A stretch of 64,000 nt of DNA, taken from positions 7,809 through 71,808 of the forward strand of contig CAZCMD010000004.1 in assembly GCA_964499695.1 (NCBI GenBank). The letters are read 5' to 3'. The stretch's first letter is position 1, and each line of letters opens with the position of its first letter. Source of the stretch: JAAZBV01 sp964499695. GTDB lineage: Bacteria > Desulfobacterota > DSM-4660 > Desulfatiglandales > HGW-15. The translations under genes were made by a program, and so were the position numbers. The notes beneath the pieces were generated by a model, which saw nothing but the letters and a program-made list of their open reading frames with translations, was not told where the DNA came from and made no database searches. Shown piece after piece: positions 8,772 to 16,148 of the stretch.

Positions 8772-9518
8772 TCAAAAAATCATTTTCCCTTGAACAGCGA
8801 TAATCATCAGAAGTATCACCTCTATAATCTCATTTGATGCGCCTAAAAGGTCACCTGTTATACCGTTAAACTGCCTTCTGAACATACCTTTTAAAAAAAG
8901 TGTAATTGCAAATGCTAAAAGAAAAAGCACTATCCCGGTTATTCCGAAACATGCGCAAATGACGATTGCTGCCACATGTGAAATAATACGGTGCCGGTTA
9001 GTTGCATCCTTTATAAACACACCTGCCATACCCTGTTCTATTCTGGCATAGGGCATCGTAGTCTGGAGTTCAACAAGCATGCTTCTGGATATAACCGGGA
9101 TGATTATTAAAAACATAAAAGAGCCTGATGCAATAATCCGCTCAAAGGCGACCAGCTTGAGGATAATACCCAGGACAAGGGCCATTACCCCGAACGCACC
9201 AACGGATGAATCCTTCATGATGGCAAGCCGTCTCTCCCTGCCAAACCCGCCAAGGGAATCTGCCCAGTCAGCAAGGCCATCCATATGGAGTCCCCTTGTA
9301 AGCCATATTAAAAGGAGAGAGAGGATGACAGCACAACCCCATGACCATTTATCAAATGGTAAAAGACCCCATACAAAGGAGACAAAGTAAAGTATTAGCC
9401 CCAGCAATAACCCTACTGCCGGAAACCATGGAAGGGCAGATGAAAAATCATCGCCCTCCTTTCCCGGTACAGGGATTACTGTAAGTGTCCTTATTGCTGT
9501 TATTAGCCCTTTCAACAT
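8772..9518 (-). CDS. cobS: Adenosylcobinamide-GDP ribazoletransferase (cobalamin synthase)
   Basis: 248 residues, a multi-pass membrane protein. The CobS signature is complete: RGLHMDGLADWADSLGG near residues 75-91 and KDSSVGAFG near 102-110. CobS joins GDP-cobinamide with alpha-ribazole (phosphate) to give the cobamide at the inner membrane. It follows cobT by 11 bases in operon A, and length and motifs are normal. Confidence 0.95.
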   Translation of the reverse strand: MLKGLITAIRTLTVIPVPGKEGDDFSSALPWFPAVGLLLGLILYFVSFVWGLLPFDKWSWGCAVILSLLLIWLTRGLHMDGLADWADSLGGFGRERRLAIMKDSSVGAFGVMALVLGIILKLVAFERIIASGSFMFLIIIPVISRSMLVELQTTMPYARIEQGMAGVFIKDATNRHRIISHVAAIVICACFGITGIVLFLLAFAITLFLKGMFRRQFNGITGDLLGASNEIIEVILLMIIAVQGKMIF

Positions 9519-9529
9519 CTTTTTATTCT

Positions 9530-10579
9530 CTATGCCCCTGCTTCTATACCGACATCATTAAATGTTGCCATTTCATTGTAGATACATACCGCATCCTCAA
9601 TAATCTGCATGGCACATGCTGCACCGGTTCCCTCGCCCAGCCTTAGATCAAGATCAAGTATCGGCCTTATACCCTCTTTTTCACATAAGATCATATGCCC
9701 TTTTTCCGAGGATTTGTGTGAGAAAAAGAGATAATCTTTCACCGCAGGGCACATCCTCATTGCTACAAGGGCGCCTGCACTGGATATAAAGCCATCCACA
9801 ATAACAGCCATCCTTCTTGAGGCGGCACCGAGGCACAACCCGCATATTCCGGCAATCTCAAGCCCTCCAACTGCTGCCAGGATCGACACAGGATCATCCA
9901 ATAAACTTCGGTTCATTTCAAGAGCTTTTTGAATCACCTTTATCTTCAACCTGACGCCTTCATCTTCAAGACCTGTACCCTTATCTGTTACAGCCGCAAG
10001 TTCAGCAGGAAGCAGCACTGAATAGAGGGCAGATGATGGCGTTGTATTACCGATACCCATCTCGCCTGTGGCAATCATATTAACACCATTATTTGATGCA
10101 TTTAAAGCTATTTCGATACCTGCATTAATTGCCCGTTGCGCTTCATCTATTGTCATGGCAGGGCCTTTGGCCATATTGTCGGTCGACCTTTTGATATTTT
10201 TATCTATCAACCCATGAGCATCTTCAAGTTTTTCTTTCATACCTATATCAACAACATAAACATCCGCACCTGCCCGGCGGGAAAGGACATTTATACCGGC
10301 ACCTCCTGCCAGAAAATTTTTCACCATCAGGGCGGTCACCTCCTGAGGATATGCGCTTACACCTTCTGCGACAATGCCGTGATCACCTACAAATACATAG
10401 ACCGCTTTTTTATCTATTTTGGGTCTTTCCTGTTCGTAAATTCCCACAACCCTTGCAGCCATTTCCTCAAGATATCCAAGGCTCCTTTTTGGTTTGCTAA
10501 GGTTATCAAGCCTTGCCCAGGCCTTATCTATCCATTCCTTTGAAACAGGCGTTATCTCATTTATTATCCTTCTGTACAT
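9530..10579 (-). CDS. cobT: Nicotinate-nucleotide--dimethylbenzimidazole phosphoribosyltransferase
   Basis: 349 residues, full family length. Visible motifs include VFVGDHGIVAEGVSAYPQEVT, MIATGEMGIGNTTPSSA and the C-terminal RLGEGTGAACAM, whose Glu is the catalytic base in Salmonella CobT. It activates a lower-ligand base with nicotinate mononucleotide to an alpha-riboside phosphate for CobS. The adjacent trpD-like gene, also a phosphoribosyltransferase homologue, raises the possibility of an unusual lower ligand (inference). It is the third gene of operon A. Confidence 0.95.
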   Translation of the reverse strand: MYRRIINEITPVSKEWIDKAWARLDNLSKPKRSLGYLEEMAARVVGIYEQERPKIDKKAVYVFVGDHGIVAEGVSAYPQEVTALMVKNFLAGGAGINVLSRRAGADVYVVDIGMKEKLEDAHGLIDKNIKRSTDNMAKGPAMTIDEAQRAINAGIEIALNASNNGVNMIATGEMGIGNTTPSSALYSVLLPAELAAVTDKGTGLEDEGVRLKIKVIQKALEMNRSLLDDPVSILAAVGGLEIAGICGLCLGAASRRMAVIVDGFISSAGALVAMRMCPAVKDYLFFSHKSSEKGHMILCEKEGIRPILDLDLRLGEGTGAACAMQIIEDAVCIYNEMATFNDVGIEAGA

Positions 10580-10603
10580 TTTATATCTCCTTTTTTCCTT
10601 AGA

Positions 10604-11740
10604 CTACTGGATAGATTGCATTTCTATATTGCATCTATTGCATAGCCTTTTTATTGTTCCATAACCTGATTCAGGTTTTCGGTTTTGTGTCCTGACCCAC
10701 GATAAAAGTTTTTGAATAGCATTCCCTTTTGAAATGATCTGTTTAGCTGCTGAAACACCTTCCTTTATACTAGTGACCTTTCCAGCCATCCATAAAACTG
10801 CACCGGTATTTAATGCCACAATATCAGACCGGTTCTTATCACCATTACCTGCCAGCAGGGATACAGCCTTAACAGCCTCTAATTCCCTGTCGGTTTCCGG
10901 TTTAATATCATTATAATCTCCCTTTGAGAGCCCTGCATCTTCCGGTGTTATCTCAAAATATTCAACTTTTTTATTTTGATTAAAATACCCTATCCTTGAG
11001 GCACCGAGTGTTGACAGTTCATCCATACCGGCACTCATGTCACTGTTAAAACCATGAAACACTATGCCCTTCTCATAACCTATCCTCTGCATTACCTTAA
11101 GTGTAGGCTCAATCTGTTCAGGTGCCCCCACACCCCTGACCGCTATCCTTGGTAATGCCGGGTTTGCCAGAGATGCGGCAATGTTAAGGGTTGTTCCGAA
11201 ACGTATCTGAGAGAGTATCCTTCCAAGTCCCATCGGGTGTACCTCTGCGCTTGTTCCATTAAAGAGACCAAGGCCGCACCTTTCAATGGATTCCTTCACC
11301 TTTTCCACACTGCATTCAACATCCACCCCGAGAGTTTCACACAGGTCAACTGTCCCACACTTTGAGCTTAATGCCCTTGCGCCATGCCTTGCTATGGGCA
11401 CACCCATGGTTGAGGCGACAATAGCCGAAAGTGTACTTATGTTAAAGGTCTTAAGTGTATCCATGCCGGTCCCGCAGTTTTCAACTACGGGTAAATCACC
11501 CAAGTTTATACTGTTTGTATCAGATTCAATGATGGCCTCAAAACACCCGACTATCTCATCATCTGTCTCTCCCTTCATCCTGAGCGCTGCAAGAAAGGCC
11601 CCCTGCTGAAGGTCAGGCTGATCTCCCTTTAATGTTTCTATCATCATCTCCTTTGCTGTTTCTCTTGATATATTATTCCCTGCCATGAGCATGGCAATAT
11701 TATCACCAAACCGCTTAAGAGAATTTTCATTATACGCCAT
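10604..11740 (-). CDS. Anthranilate phosphoribosyltransferase (TrpD)-like protein in cobamide operon
   Basis: 378 residues. TrpD-family landmarks are present: CGTGMDTLKTFNIST (PRPP loop), RHGARALSSKCGTVDL, VHPMGLGRI and an ANPA stretch. TrpD transfers phosphoribose from PRPP to anthranilate. No other trp genes are nearby and it is locked between adh (9-base gap) and cobT (24-base gap) under a cobalamin riboswitch. A role in making or activating the lower-ligand nucleotide is therefore more likely than tryptophan synthesis (inference). It is about 35 residues longer than typical TrpD, with a C-terminal tail containing LCNRCNIEMQ. Confidence 0.75.
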   Translation of the reverse strand: MAYNENSLKRFGDNIAMLMAGNNISRETAKEMMIETLKGDQPDLQQGAFLAALRMKGETDDEIVGCFEAIIESDTNSINLGDLPVVENCGTGMDTLKTFNISTLSAIVASTMGVPIARHGARALSSKCGTVDLCETLGVDVECSVEKVKESIERCGLGLFNGTSAEVHPMGLGRILSQIRFGTTLNIAASLANPALPRIAVRGVGAPEQIEPTLKVMQRIGYEKGIVFHGFNSDMSAGMDELSTLGASRIGYFNQNKKVEYFEITPEDAGLSKGDYNDIKPETDRELEAVKAVSLLAGNGDKNRSDIVALNTGAVLWMAGKVTSIKEGVSAAKQIISKGNAIQKLLSWVRTQNRKPESGYGTIKRLCNRCNIEMQSIQ

Positions 11741-11749
11741 GTTTACCTC

Positions 11750-12769
11750 CTAAAACTTATTGATAATCACCTTTTTAATAGAGCTATTTTTTAATGCTGC
11801 TATACACTCAGGTATTTCATCAAGTGATGCAAAACGTGGTGACAGGAATGAGAGATCGATTTCATCATTCTCTATCATTCTGATGGCATCCCTGAAATCA
11901 CAGGCGTTACACCCGTATGAACCAGTCAGAACAAGCTCCCTGTAATGTATTTCATTCATGTCTATATTGTTAATACCCATGCCCCTGTTGTTTCCTGAAA
12001 ATAAGATTGCGGAAGCTCCAGATTTCATAAAACGCCAGAAATCCCAGTTCAAACCATCAGGGCAGCATGGGACAATAAGATCAAAGCCCCTGGTATTATT
12101 TTGGGCGTTTAATGATGATTCAATGGATTTTACATCTGCCTCTATTACCTTTGCATTTACAGGGATCTGACCATCAAGCTTCCGCCTCTCTCTGTCAACA
12201 ATTACCACCTCACCAAATCCCTTTGACAACAAGAATTCGGCAAAAATAGAACCAACTGAACCTGCACCAATAATAAGGGCTGACCCATTTTTCACATGCA
12301 CCTTATTAAAGGCGGATATGCAGCATGCAAGGGGTTCTGCAAGGGCAAGTTCTGCGATATTACGGCTTGCTGTTACATGTATAAGGCTTGATATCTCATC
12401 ACTTTTAAAGGGTACAAACTCTCTGAATAGCCCGTCCTGATTAAAACCGTATATCTTTATTGATTCGCAGCGTGATGTATGGTCATCAAGGCAGTTAAGG
12501 CATTTGCCGCAATAGATACCGGGATAAACAGCTACAACATCACCTTTTTGAAATCTTTCATTATCGGTATCAATCACAACCCCTGCCCCCTCATGGCCAG
12601 GTATCCTTGGCAGTACAAGGTCTCTGTGTCCATTGATCAGCATCTTGACATCAGTGCCGCATATGGCAGCGCTCAGCATTTTTACGATGACACCGCCGGA
12701 TGGAAGAACTGGTTCAGGGATTTCTCTGATTTCAATGTTATTCAAGCCTGTGATTAGTGCAGCTTTCAT
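11750..12769 (-). CDS. Zinc-dependent medium-chain alcohol dehydrogenase family protein
   Basis: 339 residues of the MDR/threonine or sorbitol dehydrogenase type. The catalytic-zinc region is AAICGTDVKM and GHEGAG. The structural-zinc cysteines are in CGKCLNCLDDHTSRCE, and the NAD(P) Rossmann motif is IIGAGSVGSIFAEF. It is the first gene of operon A, just behind the riboswitch and terminator, with AAGG upstream of the ATG. Its reaction in corrinoid metabolism is unknown; aminopropanol/linker or lower-ligand chemistry are the obvious guesses. Confidence 0.82.
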   Translation of the reverse strand: MKAALITGLNNIEIREIPEPVLPSGGVIVKMLSAAICGTDVKMLINGHRDLVLPRIPGHEGAGVVIDTDNERFQKGDVVAVYPGIYCGKCLNCLDDHTSRCESIKIYGFNQDGLFREFVPFKSDEISSLIHVTASRNIAELALAEPLACCISAFNKVHVKNGSALIIGAGSVGSIFAEFLLSKGFGEVVIVDRERRKLDGQIPVNAKVIEADVKSIESSLNAQNNTRGFDLIVPCCPDGLNWDFWRFMKSGASAILFSGNNRGMGINNIDMNEIHYRELVLTGSYGCNACDFRDAIRMIENDEIDLSFLSPRFASLDEIPECIAALKNSSIKKVIINKF

Positions 12770-12783
12770 TGTTTACCTTTTAA

Positions 12784-12829
12784 AATAAAAAAAGGGTTCC
12801 GGAAGGTATATAACCTTCCGGAACCCTTT
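12784..12829 (-). terminator. Intrinsic terminator of riboswitch operon A
   Basis: A perfect 17-base stem (12791-12807 with 12813-12829) with loop ATATA is followed on the minus strand by seven T. It sits between the cobalamin aptamer and the first gene, as expected for B12-dependent transcription termination. The stem repeats the CCGGAAGGT sequence found in the aptamer, which may form the anti-terminator. Confidence 0.93.
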
Positions 12830-12849
12830 ACCATCAAGTTCCTATATAT

Positions 12850-13035
12850 CAATCATTCAACTCGTCTTCTGACTTCCCCTTACCTTCCGGCTGCCTTCCC
12901 ATTTTGATAAATCAAAACAGTGACAACTTATCGCCTCAGGCCTAACTACGGGGTCACAGCGGCGGGACCGTTCCCGATTTTAACGGGATTCCGTACGGAG
13001 AATGACTGTTTATTATGCCACCTTATCGCAGTATT
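12850..13035 (-). promoter_or_regulatory. Cobalamin riboswitch A
   Basis: Read on the minus strand, the conserved order is AATCCCGTTAAAATCGGGAA, then GGTCCCGCCGCTGTGACC, then CACTGTTTT, GGGAAGG and the B12 box GGAAGTCAGAAGACGAG (12877-12861). It precedes the terminator and the adh-trpD-cobT-cobS-cobD-cbiB operon. The B12 box 3' half (GACGAG) departs from the usual GACCTGCC. Exact ends are approximate. Confidence 0.93.
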
Positions 13036-13106
13036 TGAGCTTTTTTTATCATGCCCGGTTTTTAGCCTCAAAAAGCAGGCGCAAGGTGATTTATTATCCT
13101 GATGTT

Positions 13107-13134
13107 TTTATAAAACAAAATCTATTTTGTCAAC
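13107..13134 (-). promoter_or_regulatory. Sigma-70 promoter of operon A
   Basis: TTGACA (13134-13129), a 16-base spacer and TATAAA (13112-13107) on the minus strand. Transcription would start near 13100, just before the riboswitch. Confidence 0.7.
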
Positions 13135-13203
13135 GTGAATATTCCTGGTAGTAAAAACCCTGGGGCTTGCGCCCATAACCCTGCACCTTTATTCACATTT
13201 CCG

Positions 13204-13232
13204 TTGACACCAGTTGCTTATATTTCTATATT
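13204..13232 (+). promoter_or_regulatory. Sigma-70 promoter of the SDR gene
   Basis: TTGACA at 13204-13209, a 17-base spacer and TATATT at 13227-13232. It faces away from the operon A promoter about 70 bases to the left and lies 35 bases upstream of the SDR start. Confidence 0.75.
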
Positions 13233-13266
13233 CGTTTCAAAATACATTCAATAGAGGGGTAAACAG

Positions 13267-14187
13267 ATGGGTGACTACAAAGGGAAAACAGCCTTTATCA
13301 CCGGTGCTGCAAACGGTGTCGGCCTTGGCATGGCTATCGCTTTTGCAAAAGAAGGCATCAATGTCATAATGAGTGATATCCGCAAAGCCGACCTTGATAA
13401 ATCAGCCGAAGAGGTCAAAAAATATAATAAAAATGTATACACCATTGCGGTTGACGTCTCAGATCGCAAGGCCATGAAAGAGGCTGCAGACGAGGCTGAA
13501 AAGGCCTTTGGCAAAATCCATATCCTCTGCAATAATGCTGGGATAAATATATTTGGCCCCCTTGATAAGGCCACCTTTGATGACTGGGACTGGATGTTCA
13601 ATGTCTGCTTTTGGGGACAGGTTAATGGCATTGTTCATTTCCTGCCAAAAATAAAAGCACATGGTGAAGGCGGACACGTTGTAAACACATCCTCAATGGC
13701 AGCATTTGTTACATCACACGGAACAGGAATTCACAGCGCCATTAAGGCAGCTTTACGAGGCATGTCAGAAACACTCTGGTACAACCTTGCCCCTCAGAAT
13801 ATATGGGTTTCAATTGTTTGCCCGGGTTTTGTAAATTCCAAGATAGGGAAGACCGAAGAGCTAAGGCCTGACAGGTTTAAAAACAGCGGCTATAATACCG
13901 GTGGAGGCAAGTATTTAGACATGGAAGACCCTGAGAAATTTCCCGGAATGTCACCCATTGAAGTTGGTGAGAGGATTTTGAAAGGAATGAAAAACAGGGA
14001 CCTGTTTATATTCACCCATGCAGAGATGAAGGAAGAGGTGAAGGAAAACTTTGACTGGATACTCTCCTATTTTCCTGATGAAGAGATTAACCAAAAGCGG
14101 AAGGCATTTGAAAACAACCGGAGAAAGGCGAATGTGGAAGATCGTGTTAAATATGACACGCGGGGCAAGATAGTCCATAAACCATAA
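13267..14187 (+). CDS. Short-chain dehydrogenase/reductase with His in place of catalytic Tyr
   Basis: 306 residues, classical SDR fold with a long C-terminus. The NAD(P) motif is TGAANGVGLG (12-21), D63-V64 bind adenine, NNAG is at 89-92 and the active-site Ser lies in NTSSMAAF (140-147). The usual YxxxK reads HSAIK (156-160): codon 13732-13734 is CAC where TAC would give Tyr. Lys160 and Ser are kept. Either catalysis is changed, or this is a point change or base error. A clear GAGGGG precedes the ATG, and the gene has its own promoter between the two cobamide operons. The substrate is unknown. Confidence 0.88.
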   Translation: MGDYKGKTAFITGAANGVGLGMAIAFAKEGINVIMSDIRKADLDKSAEEVKKYNKNVYTIAVDVSDRKAMKEAADEAEKAFGKIHILCNNAGINIFGPLDKATFDDWDWMFNVCFWGQVNGIVHFLPKIKAHGEGGHVVNTSSMAAFVTSHGTGIHSAIKAALRGMSETLWYNLAPQNIWVSIVCPGFVNSKIGKTEELRPDRFKNSGYNTGGGKYLDMEDPEKFPGMSPIEVGERILKGMKNRDLFIFTHAEMKEEVKENFDWILSYFPDEEINQKRKAFENNRRKANVEDRVKYDTRGKIVHKP

Positions 14188-14216
14188 ACAGCTATCAGCT
14201 TTCAGCGGTCAGCATT

Positions 14217-14246
14217 GTAGAAAGGGCACGATACGTCGTGTCCCTA
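14217..14246. repeat. Single GTAG...CTAC hairpin, REP-like
   Basis: GTAG AAAGGGCACGA (14217-14231) pairs with TCGTGTCCCTAC (14236-14247) with one bulge. It lies in the convergent gap between the SDR gene and cobA and may also act as a transcript end. Confidence 0.5.
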
Positions 14247-14306
14247 CCCTTCTTTGTATATGTGACTATTTTTCAAACCTTGAACCTTAAGCCCTGTGCC
14301 TCTTTT

Positions 14307-14822
14307 TTACTTTTCTATCCCCTCCCTGGCCATTACACCCTTATTGTAATAATGTTTAACCTCTTTCATCTCTGTAACAAGGTCGGCTATTTCAATAATT
14401 CTGGGGTCAGCATTTCTACCGGTTATGATCAACTCCATCTCTTCTGGTTTTTCAGCTATTAACTTGAGCAGGTCATCAACACTTATCAGGTTATAATATG
14501 TAGCAATATTTGCCTCATCAAGAATGAGTACATGGTATTTCCCTGAGTGCATGATCTCCCTGACCTCTTTCAACCCCGCCTTGGCTGCCTGAACATCCTC
14601 TTCAGTAGGGTCACCCTTGATAAAGCAGCCCCTCCCATACTGTTTTACAGTAATATGATCTGCTAAAACCTTGAATGTCTCCTGCTCACTGTATTTCATA
14701 CCCTTTACAAACTGGGCAATATAAACATTAAGCCCTGCCCCATAGGCCCTCATGGCAAGACCGAGCGCCGCTGTTGTTTTGCCCTTACCGTCACCAGTAT
14801 AAACCTGAATGTATCCTTTCAT
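14307..14822 (-). CDS. cobA: Cob(I)yrinic acid a,c-diamide adenosyltransferase, CobA/CobO type
   Basis: 171 residues from ATG 14822, preceded by TGGGGGA at 7 bases; an ATG 30 bases upstream has no such site. The P-loop-like TGDGKGKTTAALGLAMR (9-25) and the ILDEANIA segment are the CobA signature. It transfers the 5'-deoxyadenosyl group of ATP to Co(I) corrinoids. It is the last gene of operon B, after cobU. Length is slightly short of E. coli BtuR (196), lacking mainly the N-terminal extension. Confidence 0.95.
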   Translation of the reverse strand: MKGYIQVYTGDGKGKTTAALGLAMRAYGAGLNVYIAQFVKGMKYSEQETFKVLADHITVKQYGRGCFIKGDPTEEDVQAAKAGLKEVREIMHSGKYHVLILDEANIATYYNLISVDDLLKLIAEKPEEMELIITGRNADPRIIEIADLVTEMKEVKHYYNKGVMAREGIEK

Positions 14823-14874
14823 TACAATCCCCCAGCATGTGATAGCATGCATCTCAAATTTAAAATTTCAAATT

Positions 14875-15420
14875 TTAATTTTCTTTAAGAACCACAGGTA
14901 TCCCAGCAAATGTGATAACAACCTTTTGAGCTACACCTGCTATCTTCCTGTTCATCGTACCTGATGCATCACGGTACATCCGTGCAAGCTTGTTTTCAGG
15001 AACAATGCCCATGCCAACTTCATTACTGACAAGCACTACCCTGCCTTTTATATCAGATAACGATTTAACAAGCTTATCTATTTCATTGTAGACCACGTCA
15101 ACCTCAGACTCATATTTCATATAGAGGTTACTTAACCACAGGGTGAGACAGTCCACAAGTATTATGGTCTTGTTTGAATCCAGCTCCATAATCTTCTGTG
15201 CTATATCAAGACTCTCCTCAACTGTTGTCCATTCATTTCCACGTTCCTGTTGATGACGCCTTATACGGTAGTGCATTTCATCATCAAATGCCTGTGCAGT
15301 GGCTAGAAAAAATCTGTTACCCTCCATTTTATTACACATATCGAGTGCAAGAGAGCTCTTTCCGCTGCGTACACCGCCGAGTACAAGCATACATCCATTT
15401 TTAAATTCCGTTTTAAACAT
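14875..15420 (-). CDS. cobU: Adenosylcobinamide kinase / guanylyltransferase
   Basis: 181 residues from ATG 15420, with GAGGA 7 bases upstream. The P-loop is GGVRSGKSSLA, followed by RRHQQERGNEWTTVEE (guanylylated-His region) and LVDCLTLWLSN. It phosphorylates adenosylcobinamide and adds GMP to give AdoCbi-GDP for CobS. The start overlaps the last codons of the upstream RAYT gene by 8 bases in another frame, so the Shine-Dalgarno lies inside the transposase gene. Confidence 0.95.
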   Translation of the reverse strand: MFKTEFKNGCMLVLGGVRSGKSSLALDMCNKMEGNRFFLATAQAFDDEMHYRIRRHQQERGNEWTTVEESLDIAQKIMELDSNKTIILVDCLTLWLSNLYMKYESEVDVVYNEIDKLVKSLSDIKGRVVLVSNEVGMGIVPENKLARMYRDASGTMNRKIAGVAQKVVITFAGIPVVLKEN

Positions 15421-16057
15421 TTTGCATCCTCTGTATTTCAGGGTTTTCCGGATTATATTTATCAAGATGCCATTTATAAGGATTATTCAATATGTATTCC
15501 CTTGTTTCTGATAAATCAATCTCATTTCTTGTTACATGTTCATAGTAGTTGCGCTGCCAGAGTTTATCATTAAATGGTTTCCACCCGTTTTGCTTAATGC
15601 CTTTGATGTAATCATTGGTGGTCATTGTCTTAAACCATTGTACAATTTCATTAATTGATTGATGAATGTTATTTTTCTGTAGGGGCAGACCTGCGTGTCT
15701 GTCCTGTTTTTGAATTTTGTTAATATTGGTACGATTTTCCAAATCAGGTTCGTTGGAATATGGAGTTTCCGGGCGGACACACAGGTCCGCCCCTACAATT
15801 TGTATTATTCCATGGAAATGATTGGGCATTACAACATATTCATCACATTTTATATGGCTATATTTTTTCTCAATCTCCCTGAACCATTTCTCCACCATTC
15901 GCCCCGCATCATTCAATACCATACCCTTATCTGATATCTCACCAAACAGACATCTTTTATCATGTGTGCATATGGTTACAAAATAATATCCCGGAGTGGA
16001 ATAATCATATCCCTTTAACCTGATGGATTTCCGTCTGTGTTCATTTATGTTATTCAT
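15413..16057 (-). CDS. REP-associated tyrosine transposase (RAYT) carrying an in-frame REP pair
   Basis: 214 residues of the TnpA-REP/IS200-like Y1 family. N-terminal RLKGYDYSTPGYYFVTICT, the HUH pair in MPNHFHGIIQI and the C-terminal WQRNYYEHVTRNE plus REYILNNP segment are all present. About 40 extra residues (GADLCVRP ... DRHAGLPL) in the middle are the translation of a REP pair at 15679-15796, so the element has landed inside its own transposase without breaking the frame. The gene sits between cobQ and cobU, and another REP pair lies directly upstream. No Shine-Dalgarno is seen. Whether it is still active is unknown. Confidence 0.9.
   Translation of the reverse strand: MNNINEHRRKSIRLKGYDYSTPGYYFVTICTHDKRCLFGEISDKGMVLNDAGRMVEKWFREIEKKYSHIKCDEYVVMPNHFHGIIQIVGADLCVRPETPYSNEPDLENRTNINKIQKQDRHAGLPLQKNNIHQSINEIVQWFKTMTTNDYIKGIKQNGWKPFNDKLWQRNYYEHVTRNEIDLSETREYILNNPYKWHLDKYNPENPEIQRMQNV
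15679..15796. repeat. REP pair (GTAGGGGC family) inside the RAYT gene
   Basis: Units GTAGGGGCAGACC...TCTGTCC (15679-15704) and GGGCGGAC...CCCCTAC (15771-15796) in inverted orientation, matching the pairs at 8686 and 16066. They are translated in frame within the transposase. Confidence 0.9.
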
Positions 16058-16065
16058 TTTTTATT

Positions 16066-16142
16066 GTAGGGGCAACCCCCTGTGGTTGTCCATCGACTGC
16101 ACTATCTAAACCATTTGGGCAGGCACAGAGGCCTACCCCTAC
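16066..16142. repeat. REP pair (GTAGGGGC family) upstream of RAYT
   Basis: Units GTAGGGGCAACC...GTTGTCC (16066-16091) and GGGCAGGC...CCCCTAC (16117-16142), inverted. It fills the gap between cobQ and the RAYT gene. Confidence 0.85.
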
Positions 16143-16148
16143 ACTATT

